Source: Ophiodon elongatus (taxonomy: Eukaryota; Chordata; Actinopteri; Perciformes; Hexagrammidae). Taken from it: DNA of 64,000 nt. This document shows, piece by piece, positions 57,401-64,000 of the stretch. Within the stretch, counting starts at the first letter, position 1. Each line of letters starts with the position of its first letter. The notes under the pieces are model-generated. The model was given only the letters and a program-made list of their open reading frames with translations, was not told where the DNA came from and made no database searches. The stretch spans positions 1,579,501 through 1,643,500 of the forward strand of contig JACSYO010000527.1 in the NCBI GenBank assembly GCA_016806645.1, written 5' to 3'. The position numbers and the translations under genes were made by a program.

Positions 57401-59283
57401 TGCAGTTTTTTGGCCCTTACAAATGGCAAAATGTGTCTCTGGGTAGTTTATTTATTCTGGCTTCCATTACTTAAAGGTTACCTGCCATGAAAGTGCTGCT
57501 TGTCAAGGAAGCCAATGTCCTGTTTGCAATGGAGTAATGTTAGAGTTAGTGATTATGCTCATTACCAGTTAATCTCTTGAGTATAGAATGTCACAAACTG
57601 TGAGGAACTCGAATCACAATTGCCCCAAGATGATAAAATAAAATAACAGACCTTAGCCCACTAATATCCATTTAACAACGATATGAAACAGAGAAAAGGA
57701 GCAAATCCTCACATTTGAGGAACTGGAAACATCAATTTGGCATTTTGTTTAATAAATGACTTCTGAATCGTTTTCTGTAAATCTGCAAATTGCAAAAAAG
57801 CTGAATTTGCATCGAAAATGCTGTTGAGAATTTCTCCAGTAAATACGTCAACATTATGGTATGAATGAGCACACATGAGCTTTTGACGTTATCTCGTCGT
57901 CTCGCTTAAATCAAACGACTGTTTTCCAGGTCAAGAAAGAACTTTCACACTCACTTAATATTAATATATTTCCAATATCCCCAACAACAGCTGTATTCAT
58001 ATTTTCCAATTAAAATTAAATTTGCTCGACATCATTACACACAATCAATAACCCAATAAGTTTGTATCACCATCTTACGATGACTGATCTAAACAATAAC
58101 ATCCAATTATTGGCCAGACTCCATAATTCTTCTCCCCGAAGAGGAAGAAGAATAAGAAAAAAAATGCGTTGAGAACCAAGGAATCCTTTGCTAAAAAACT
58201 TACAACCCAGAAAAATATGTTCCAGATGTATTGAATTTGCATATGACCTGCTGTTGGTAGTATGTGTTGCCCAAGAGAGGAAGATACCGTCACTTACTGT
58301 AGATTACGTCCACACGAAGGTTTTCAATCTGAAAACATCTTGCGGCCACACTAATGTTTTGTAAGTGACTTTTAAATTGCCAGCTCAGTGTGGACAGAAG
58401 GCCAGAAAGGAGACAAGCATCAATGTAGTCTAATGCTTTGGAGACTATGAAGCCCCAAACTGCAGCCCTGTCATTGCCCGTCCTGTGCAGCGCGCAGGTG
58501 TAAGAGTCGACGTGTGGAAGAATGTCGAAACACAATTAGACAATCTCGAGCAAAAGTAAAAAAATGTCAATGAAAATGATTTGCACTCACTCAAAGGGCT
58601 CGCTGGGGTCGTCCTTCTGCAGCTCCGGAGGGATGGGTATCCGCTTGTAGTACATCTCCCAGTCGAACGCCCCTCGCATGGCGTCCCCCGCCTGCGTCTC
58701 GTAGCCAAAGTTGTCGTGGTCGATCACGTCGATCATCGGACACACGATGGTCTTCCTGTTCTGGGCGATTCGGTCTGAGAGGCGCAGACGGGTTTGTAGA
58801 CATTTAACGACAATCGCTGGTGTGTCTTCAAAGATCGCAGGTGTATGCAAAGCGTGTAAACTTCAGAAGGCCGACGTAACAAACGGCACGTCCATGTTTT
58901 TCTACATTATCAACACACTGTACACGAGCAGATTGTCCTTCACCCAGCAAGGTATGAAGGCTACAGTTGAATATCAGATTTGATTGGTTTTTTTTGTTGC
59001 ATTTGGCAACTCATCGCACGGTCACAATAAGGATTCATGTTAGTGGGAAAGTGTGGACACGTAGTGCTGATGAGTCGCGTGCTTTTGTGTTCCTCACCCA
59101 TCAGCGGAGGCAGCCAGTTGACGTTGGACTCGCAGTGGGAGTCCAGGAAGGTGATGACCTCTCCTTTGGCGGCGGCGGCGCCCAGCAGGCGAGTCCTGAT
59201 CAGCCCCTCCCTCTTCTTGGTCCTCAGGATGCGAACCTTGGGCAGCCTCACCATGTACTCCTCGAGGGCCACCTTTAGGTGCT
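38555..59283 (-). CDS. galnt10: galnt10, polypeptide N-acetylgalactosaminyltransferase 10 (5' partial; 8 exons listed separately)
   Basis: Golgi type II membrane enzyme that transfers GalNAc from UDP-GalNAc to Ser/Thr and starts mucin-type O-glycosylation; by family knowledge GALNT10 prefers already glycosylated peptides. Eight minus-strand exons join in phase with GT/AG introns and give about 415 codons ending in TGA. Human GALNT10 is about 603 residues, so roughly the first 190 are missing. Visible in order: DSHCE (the DxH metal motif), IWGGEQYE (the Gal/GalNAc-T motif), VGHIYR (third metal ligand His), the YPPVEPPAAAWGE linker, and a ricin-B lectin domain with CFD and CID motifs and NQLW/SQQW repeats. 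Exon phases and lengths match my recollection of human GALNT10 without gaps. The closest alternatives are other GALNT paralogs, but the C-terminal lectin sequence fits GALNT10 best. I saw no frameshift or in-frame stop. Introns, in order of transcription, are 323, 6,416, 3,791, 5,235, 815, 1,571 and 1,331 nt. Confidence 0.95.
38717..40047 (-). other. galnt10: galnt10 intron between exons G and H
   Basis: 1,331 nt, GTAACG…CTCCAG. It contains a GGTC tetranucleotide repeat (38,958–38,978). No other feature was seen. Confidence 0.85.
40048..40197 (-). CDS. galnt10: galnt10 exon G: lectin domain, beta repeat
   Basis: This 150-nt, 50-codon phase-0 exon has acceptor CCCTCAG and donor AAG|GTAACG. 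It encodes VFTFGWREDVRVGDPMHTKK, then VCFDAVSHNSPVTLYDC and GNQLWRYRK. CFD is the intact CLD-type sugar-contact motif of the beta repeat, and NQLW is the Q-x-W-type signature that closes the repeat. The acceptor is preceded on the transcribed strand by a C-rich pyrimidine tract containing a run of about 14 C. Confidence 0.96.
40198..41768 (-). other. galnt10: galnt10 intron between exons F and G
   Basis: 1,571 nt, GTGAGC…CCTCAG. Near 40,741–40,790 a CCAGAGGCCCCGCTG-type unit is repeated three times, followed by C runs. No other feature was seen. Confidence 0.85.
41769..41885 (-). CDS. galnt10: galnt10 exon F: lectin domain, alpha repeat
   Basis: This 117-nt, 39-codon phase-0 exon has acceptor CCGCAG and donor CAG|GTGAGC. 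It starts IRNVGSGMCMESKH, continues SGSPVRLESCVKGRG and ends WSHGQ. The length equals the matching human exon as I recall it. This is the alpha repeat of the ricin-B lectin domain. The position normally held by Asp in the CLD-type sugar-binding motif reads C-M-E, so Glu replaces Asp. Both Cys residues expected to form the repeat disulfide remain. Confidence 0.95.
42701..42922 (-). CDS. galnt10: galnt10 exon E: end of catalytic domain and linker
   Basis: This is a 222-nt, 74-codon exon in phase 0, with acceptor TTGCAG and donor GAG|GTACAG. It encodes NLKRVAEVWMDEYAEYIYQR, then PEYRHLSAGD and LNCMNFKWFM, and finishes with YPPVEPPAAAWGE. By family knowledge NLKR-x-AEVWMDEY carries substrate-loop residues, and the Pro-rich tail is the linker to the lectin domain. 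It is the largest coding exon in the window. The flanking introns are 815 nt (toward the lectin exons) and 5.2 kb (toward exon D). Confidence 0.96.
43575..43715 (+). repeat. fish interspersed repeat, copy 3 (partial)
   Basis: It shares AATGTTGCTCCACTATGTTC, CCCAGC, TGAAAACAGCTTCCTGCTTA and CCAAAACAATGAGCTTAAA with the copies at 29.8 and 34.8 kb. Confidence 0.6.
45841..45930. repeat. (TC)45 microsatellite; (GA)n in the galnt10 pre-mRNA
   Basis: A perfect 90-bp TC repeat in the intron downstream of exon D. On the transcribed strand it is (GA)45, complementary to the CU tract immediately upstream of exon D. Confidence 0.98.
48158..48265 (-). CDS. galnt10: galnt10 exon D: VGHIYR catalytic segment, symmetric 108-nt exon
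   Basis: This exon encodes exactly 36 codons in phase 0/0, beginning VWMCGGRMEDIPCSRVGHIY and ending GGVSLAR. The His of VGH(I/V)(Y/F)R is the third metal ligand in GALNT structures. The donor is AGG|GTGAGT. The acceptor is TCTCTAG|GTGTGG, a TAG instead of the CAG seen at every other exon of this gene. It directly follows a CU microsatellite about 170 nt long with no adenosine on the transcribed strand. Exclusion of the exon would keep the frame and remove the ligand His (see findings). Confidence 0.96.
48267..48436. repeat. (GA)n microsatellite forming the polypyrimidine tract of exon D
   Basis: About 170 bp of GA repeats with scattered C. The plus strand has no T between 48,268 and 48,436, so the transcribed strand is C/U with a few G and no A. 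It ends one base from the TAG acceptor of exon D. Confidence 0.98.
50635..50790 (+). repeat. fish interspersed repeat fragment (AAGTTTCATGAAAATCCAGT family)
   Basis: The words GCGCCTTTAAGGAATGTGAA, CCCTCCTACCCAAGTTTCAT, GAAAATCCAGTTGTTTTTCC and CCTCCTTGACGGAAGTAAT resemble a dispersed element frequent in teleosts. The family assignment is uncertain. Confidence 0.45.
52057..52174 (-). CDS. galnt10: galnt10 exon C: Gal/GalNAc-T motif
   Basis: This 118-nt exon starts with the last base of the split Glu codon after acceptor CCCGCAG and ends AAG|GTAAAA. It encodes 39 residues beginning [20 protein letters not shown] and including LEIWGGEQYE. The WGGE-x-x-E signature is the Gal/GalNAc-transferase motif of the GALNT catalytic domain. 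GALNT10 carries Gln where most paralogs have Asn, and this gene also has Gln. The strong CpG-rich coding sequence stands out from the AT-rich intron around it. Confidence 0.96.
52932..53586 (+). mobile_element. non-autonomous hAT element with terminal inverted repeats and 8-bp target duplication
   Basis: The left end CAGTGATTCTCAACTGGT and right end ACCAGTTGAGAACCACTG are inverted repeats with one or two differences. The flanks CTCTAGAC (52,924–52,931) and ATCTAGAC (53,587–53,594) form an 8-bp target duplication with one mismatch. The terminal words GGTGGGTCGTGACCC and GGTCGCGGACCC are typical of a fish/vertebrate hAT (Charlie/ZBED-like) family. Near the right end ATGGCGAAACGTAAGTACGA encodes M-A-K-R-K-Y-E, possibly the start of a transposase otherwise deleted. 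Confidence 0.88.
54540..54563. repeat. poly(A) run
   Basis: 24 consecutive A on the plus strand with no retrotransposon body recognised upstream. Confidence 0.95.
55924..56035. repeat. CATC/CTAT tetranucleotide microsatellite
   Basis: An interrupted CCAT and CTAT repeat mosaic with repeated CTTTC and CTTCAT interruptions. Confidence 0.92.
56040..56230 (+). repeat. fish interspersed repeat fragment next to the tetranucleotide repeat
   Basis: GAACATGTTAGCATGTTAGC and ATGCTGACGTTGG with TGCTGAACATAAGCATGTC are words of a dispersed repeat common in teleosts; the boundary on the right is unclear. Confidence 0.5.
58591..58774 (-). CDS. galnt10: galnt10 exon B: central catalytic domain
   Basis: This 184-nt exon follows the acceptor CTCTCAG and ends at the donor GA|GTGAGT. 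It joins the previous exon through a split Asp codon and the next through a split Glu codon. It encodes RIAQNRKTIVCPMIDVID, then YETQAGDAMRGAFDWEMYY and IPIPPEL, and ends at DPSEPF. This part of the family fold packs around the acceptor-peptide groove. The intron separating it from exon A is only 323 nt, the shortest in the gene, while the next intron is the longest (6.4 kb). Confidence 0.96.
59098..59283 (-). CDS. galnt10: galnt10 exon A (first exon in window): GT-A catalytic core with DSHCE
   Basis: This 186-nt exon is preceded by an acceptor (TGTGCAG, minus strand) and followed by a GTGAGG donor. It opens with the last two bases of a split Glu codon (EHL) and ends with the first base of the Asp codon of DRIA. 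It encodes the catalytic stretch containing EEYM, RILRTKKREGLIRTR, and FLDSHCESNVNWLPPL. By family knowledge DSH is the DxH metal and UDP binding motif, and the REGLIR segment lies near the sugar-nucleotide site. The preceding exon, which should carry a PFHNE(G/A)WS-type motif, is not in the 4.7 kb upstream that the window shows. Confidence 0.95.
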
Positions 59284-60601
59284 CTGCACAGAGATAGAGA
59301 CGGGAGACGGGGGGCGATCAGAATTGGCGCACTCGCATCCGAATGCTACGAGATGGTTTTGGACGTCACCGAAAGAGCACAATAGGCTCATCGGGGTAAA
59401 TTAGGCCGGAGTTACATGAAAGGGTAGTGCTTCAGAAAGTTGTCCCCAAATGGCAAAACCTCCCTTCCACGCTCTCTTACAAAAGGAGATCAAACGAAAA
59501 CTAAACCATTAGCAGCCACCATCAAACAAGACATCTGCCTATGCCACATGCTCCAGACCGAAACGTGTCCCTGAAGGCCCACATCACACTAAGGGGAAAA
59601 ACATCACTTACTTTTCTGCACTCAGACTTTATTTATTTTTTTATATATCTTTACTGTAGTCATTAGGCAGAATGTTACCCTAAAGAGAAAGAATCCAACC
59701 ATGAGGAATTACATTAAATCAGCCCTTCCTAACATGTGCGGTCATAAAGCCTTTTGGTAAGATAATAATAAAAATAAAGTGTTGCAGTGATGCTCACGAT
59801 CGTTTCACCAGACAGAATTCGTAATGCCCTAGGAGGGTATTACAGATACCGCGGCGCCAAATTATCAGTTCAGTTTATTGTGAGTGAGCAAATAACACAA
59901 CGCAAGAACTTTTATTACATTATTTCAAAACTCTTGCAGAAAGAGTTATTGACGCAACACATGGTAGTCGGGTCAGATAAAAAGTGATTCCAAGTCTTTC
60001 TCGAGCTGCAGGAACCGATAAATGTCCGGCTTCTTCTGCAAAAACAGCAGATGTACTGGATGGTGACAAAATATAGAGATACAGAGAGAAAGGTCGAGCC
60101 AAAAACTGAAAGAAAACATGAATCAATCAAAGGGACGGTTATACATACGACACGTTTTTCTCCAACCTCTCCTCGGAGCTGCCTTTGAAAGAAATCAATC
60201 CTTCCCCTAATGGAGCCTGTAAATCTTTCTGCTCAAAACGTCAAGTCAGTTCTGACAGGTCAATGAAAAAAAAAAAAAAAAAATTGGAAGCCGGACTTGA
60301 GGCCATGTTTCATTCGCTGTCTGTCGCTGTGTTTCCAAAGTCACAGAGAAACCCCATGAAACAGATCATCAACCCTTTTTGTTTTCCCCGACGACTAAAG
60401 TGGTATTAGCACTAAATTATTATTCTAATTTTTTTTGGGGGGAGTAAATCATTACTGTGATAAATGCCATGAATTACACATTAAAGTCTTCAGTCCTGAA
60501 CGTCATTTGCATTTACTGCCATCTTGACCTCAGAAAGTCTTGATAAAATACCATATGGTCCAAAGCCACCGGCCAAAAGATATCACGTCGTCCACCTTTT
60601 G

Positions 60602-60604
<3 letters not shown>

Positions 60605-60635
<31 letters not shown>
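60605..60635. repeat. (AC)n microsatellite
   Basis: A perfect CA repeat of about 31 bp. Confidence 0.95.
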
Positions 60636-60637
<2 letters not shown>

Positions 60638-61358
60638 AAGACGCCCAAAATGTGATAATGAGCGCGCGCCTCCACCAGAGAGACGTGACTCGGCAGTGTG
60701 GTTTTTTTTTTTTCTTTTTAAATCGGTCTGTCTGGAACACAAACGGTTTCATTTAACCAAAGCGGTTGTCTACAAGAGAGAACTTCAAAGTGCAAGACAG
60801 GCCTCCCCAGGGGGGCTCCAAACAGTTTCAGAGGAAGCTCCGTGAATGGAAGTGAAAAAAAAATATTACATTAGCTAGTCAAAGGCGAATCATAAAAAAT
60901 ACATGCAGTAGTTTTGGGGAATTTTACAGTTTTTCACACTTTCCTTGGAGTCAGAAACTAATAAAGGCCGTAGGACAAACCTTTTTTTATGCATTTGGTG
61001 TCAACGCTGTCAAATAATAATATAACCATGATCCCACAGACATAGACCAGAACTGAGCCAAACTAAGCAAGTAAACTAAGGAGGGGAGGCTGGTATTAAA
61101 TGGTCAGATTATTTGATTGCATAGTTCTAAATAAAATCAAAAGTGGACTAAATTATAAGCCAAAGACATCTAGTGTGGCTTGTGTCCATACGTCATGTAA
61201 TACTGGAGACAGTTGGTTTCTTTTGTTGAATAAAAAACTACTTTTTAGAAATAAATTTACATTCCTAAAAGAGGGGTATCGGGAATGTATGGTTTCAATT
61301 ACAGTTTCAAAACTGAGATACCATATTGGCACTACACTCTTTATAAATAAATAATAAA

Positions 61359-61995
61359 AGGGCTGGTCCTCATAGGAGAATCCTGTTTGGTTCCTCGTAG
61401 AACCTTTAATACATTTTCCACCAATTACCCTTAAAGAGGGTTCTATCTAGAACCCAACACAGAGGGTTATACCAAGAACCATTTGTGAACAGTTCAACCC
61501 AGAACCCCCTATGAAAGGTTCTACAGAGGACCCGCATATGGTGTAATTGTTCCACCCAGAACCTTATCTTGAGGTTCTATCCAGAACCTTTCCACCTTCT
61601 AAAAGTGCTAACCAGAACCTACCCTGGGGGTTCTACCAATGCTTCAAACCATGCTTTTAGTTTCACAGTTTAGCGTGGTGCCATGGGAACCACCAGCAGC
61701 GTTTAGGCCCTTTAGGAGCCTCATGAGGCTCCTAATGGATCACAATCATGGTTCACAATCCCAGTTTTTGGGAGAGTGGGCGGGCAGGATCTTTTAACAC
61801 CCATGCTCTGAGCGATCCCTGGAGTACTCTTTATTCCAAAAAAGGACTCCTGATGAAAAGGGCTTTTGAAATGGAACCATTAGTCTAACGAAGAACCCTT
61901 GAATAACTCTCTTCGTAAAAGGGTTCTTCGGAAGCAAAACATTTCTGGAAATAGCCTTAGCCCTTCAGTGAGAACCCTTTTGGATACCCAGCCCG
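61359..61995. mobile_element. AGAACC/GGTTCT-rich element, probably a non-autonomous DNA transposon
   Basis: About 20 AGAACC or GGTTCT words, in both orientations, occur across 640 bp, mostly in the two arms (61,385–61,650 and 61,885–61,985). The ends read GGGCTGGTCCTC and, inverted, GGGCTGGGTATCC, which look like short terminal inverted repeats. A 24-bp perfect palindrome lies in the middle. I recognise the general pattern from fish DNA elements but cannot name the family. Confidence 0.5.
61712..61735. repeat. perfect 24-bp palindrome
   Basis: TTAGGAGCCTCA joined to its exact reverse complement, with no spacer. The core is TCATGA. Confidence 0.98.
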
Positions 61996-63538
61996 ACACG
62001 TTTGAGCACGATACATGCAGTGTTGCTTCTGCTATGCTCTTGATCATAGATTAAACATAACAGCCTCCTTGTTCTTTAAACCAACGGGGCTACCAACTTA
62101 ATGAGGGCTCTTCATAGTCATGTCAGCCAGTCTGGAAGCTGTAGTGTTTTCAAACCTGTGTTGCTTTTAGATGCCAAAGATGTTGTGCATTTACCTCTGT
62201 CCAACTACCTTGTGCAGGAAAATATTTCTCCTTGACAAAAATACTAAATTGCACACACACACACATTTTCATTATCAGCAGCCCGATTGTGTAATGTAAT
62301 GGAAGCTTTCACCCTGTAACTCAATTCTGAAACAAAAATATTCATATTTTAGGATTTCTGCATCTGCTTTTAAACTTCTACACACAAACACACACACAAA
62401 AAAGTGTGTAGGGCCTCACAAAAAAGGACCATTATTTGCAGAATACAGGCAGACATTAATAAAATATTGCCTCTGTTGGTGTTCCTCATTTATAGCATGT
62501 CTTACAAATGGGCCACTGTCACTGAGCAACCCCCCTCCAACACAACCACCTAATTGGATTCTGAATATCAGAGGAGAGGATGGAGGAAAACGCGACGGCC
62601 CTTTCAAACCTTTAGAGTCTGAACTGCAGCTGTTACAATGACAGACAGACTTTATCTCTGTGCACTCTGTTGTTTCCTTCCTGCTTCATTCTGGCTTTCC
62701 TTTTTGTCCCTCCCTTGTTCTTTTCTCTTCATCTCCTCGCGCTCTCTCTCTCTCTCTCCGTCAGTCAGCTCGTCCTTGGCCTGTTTTGATGCCGTTTGGC
62801 AGCGGCTGCCTCTCGGAGTGACACTTCTGATTCCGACGGACAGCTGAGACGCCGAAGACGGCGGGACCAGCCAAAACCAACAAACACGAGGCCAGCAGGT
62901 CCTCAGATCTGTCTCTCCCAGTCTCTCCCTCCATCCTTATTTCCCTCCGCTCACCTGTGATTTATCTTGTTAATGAGCTCGATTAAACGACAACACCACC
63001 AAAACCCACCATTACTTCCCCGGACAAAGCAGTCCAAACTGCCTTGTTGGGTGTTTGGGCAAGACCAGATCTGACTAGACATTATTAAAGTAGAGCCAAA
63101 CAAATTAGAACGGGGAAGTAATCAAGACCAGAGTGAGGAATGCTGCCTATCAAACTGTTACACTGCTGGTTAATCCTGAAGGTCCCATTTGGGATGCAGC
63201 CTGCCTGATGTGCTCTGGTCTAAACATGTGTTTAAGCTACTGCCAATAGCTTTGTGATGGGTGATGGGATTATTAACAAAGGGGAAGATAAATAATTATT
63301 GCAACATTAACATGCAGTTGAAAAGTGAAGTGACACATTTGTAATAAGACAATAAAGATGAGGGCTAATTGTCGTCTTCCAGCTTTGATTGGAGGGTGTT
63401 TACATCTGCATCATATTGTGGGAACTGTAGGCCTTCAACAGTCCCCAAATTTCAGAGGCAACGTTATATTGTAAGCACTATATAAACTGGTTAACAAGAC
63501 ACTATAATAATATAAGGGGATTTTTAAGTGTCCTGGAT

Positions 63539-63760
63539 GCCTTCCTTTGGAGGTTTTCCAGGCAAACCCAACTGGTAGGAGACCCGGCGGTGGAACCCAG
63601 AACACACTGGAGAGATTACATATCTCATCTAGCTTGGAAACGCTTCTGGAGCTGAATCATTTTGCTGGGGGAGAGGAGAGTCCGGACTACCTTAGCTTAG
63701 CCTGCTGCCACCGCGGCCCGATCCCAGATGGGCGGCAGGAAATGGATGGATGGACCCTTA
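63539..63760 (+). pseudogene. 3' end of a non-LTR retrotransposon (RTE/Rex-like)
   Basis: The words GGAGGTTTTCCAGGCAAACC, AGACCCGGCGGTGGAACCCA, ACACACTGGAGAGATTACAT, CCTGCTGCCACCGCGGCCCG and GGAAATGGATGGATGGA follow the typical 3' end of a fish LINE whose reverse transcriptase ends in G-R-P-x-x-x-W-R-D-Y and L-L-P-P-R-P-D. The ATGGATGG tail is characteristic. The frame is degraded (for example GRRPGGGTQNTLERL), so this is a dead 5'-truncated copy. Confidence 0.75.
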
Positions 63761-64000
63761 AAGCTGAAAGTCAGCAACACTGTGTTGCAGCATACAGACG
63801 TGGTAAGCCACGGTAAGGTAGAATATTAGGATATGTATTCTTTATACTCTCTGACCGCACGGTGTTTAAACATTCTGTTTGAAACCTGCCCACAGTATGG
63901 GCTGTGATATACTGGGCGATTTTTATGCCTGTTAAATTTGCTTCTAAATATGTATGCTGTTATCCTTTGAATGTTTATTCTATTTGATTGAAGAAATGAT

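Larger units (their letters stand above)
52175..58590 (-). other. galnt10: galnt10 intron between exons B and C
   Basis: 6,416 nt, GTGAGT…CCGCAG, the longest complete intron. It contains a hAT insertion (52,932–53,586), a 24-nt A run (54,540–54,563), a TAATTA cluster (54,990–55,090), an ATCC/ATCT repeat (55,924–56,035) and a non-repetitive block at 57,110–57,480. Confidence 0.85.
59284..64000 (-). other. galnt10: galnt10 intron upstream of exon A (5' end outside window)
   Basis: At least 4.7 kb of intron. No exon encoding the PFHNE-type motif or a membrane anchor was seen. It holds a CA repeat (60,605–60,635), an A run (60,268–60,284), the AGAACC/GGTTCT element (61,359–61,995), a non-repetitive block (62,930–63,440) and a LINE 3' fragment (63,539–63,760). 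Confidence 0.75.

Noticed and set aside
1..64000. CRISPR arrays, operons, ribosome binding sites, rRNA, tRNA genes
   Set aside because: The tandem arrays lack spacer structure, the genome is vertebrate, and no tRNA cloverleaf or rRNA segment was recognised by eye.

Overview
The window comes from a vertebrate nuclear genome, most probably a percomorph (spiny-rayed) teleost. Three things point there: vertebrate-type GT/AG introns of 0.3–6.4 kb, dense short microsatellites, and interspersed repeats typical of fish (a Tc1-type element, hAT relics, an RTE/Rex-like LINE 3' end and several short 'common fish' repeats). There is no prokaryotic or organellar signal.

One protein-coding gene can be supported: galnt10, a Golgi mucin-type polypeptide GalNAc-transferase, on the minus strand. 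Eight consecutive exons (59,283 down to 38,555) join in phase with canonical splice sites. They encode the last ~415 residues: most of the GT-A catalytic domain and the whole C-terminal ricin-type lectin domain, ending in a stop codon. The N-terminal exons (cytoplasmic tail, membrane anchor, stem, first part of the catalytic domain) are not in the window, so the upstream intron runs beyond position 64,000. The likely 3' UTR extends toward a poly(A) signal near 33,890, across a GC-rich stretch and a 48-base G run.

Layout. 1–33.8 kb is a gene-poor flank holding minisatellites (4.8–5.2 kb; 9.4–11.3 kb), a TA-rich block (6.7–7.0 kb), a decayed Tc1-type transposon (13.2–14.6 kb), a hAT transposase relic (17.5–18.1 kb), a fish interspersed repeat (18.6–18.9 kb) and a diverged local duplication (21.8–22.3 and 23.2–23.7 kb). 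33.8–59.3 kb is galnt10 with its introns, one of which holds a complete non-autonomous hAT insertion (52.9–53.6 kb). 59.3–64 kb is intron, with an AGAACC/GGTTCT-rich element, a non-repetitive stretch that may be regulatory and a LINE 3' fragment.

The most interesting signal is at the 108-bp exon carrying the VGHIYR metal-ligand segment. Its 3' splice site abuts a ~170-nt (CU)n microsatellite that contains no adenosine on the transcribed strand, so any branch point must be unusually distant. A complementary (GA)n tract lies ~2.2 kb downstream in the next intron. The exon is symmetric (36 codons, phase 0), so skipping it would keep frame but remove a catalytic element. I found no evidence for a wholly new gene system.
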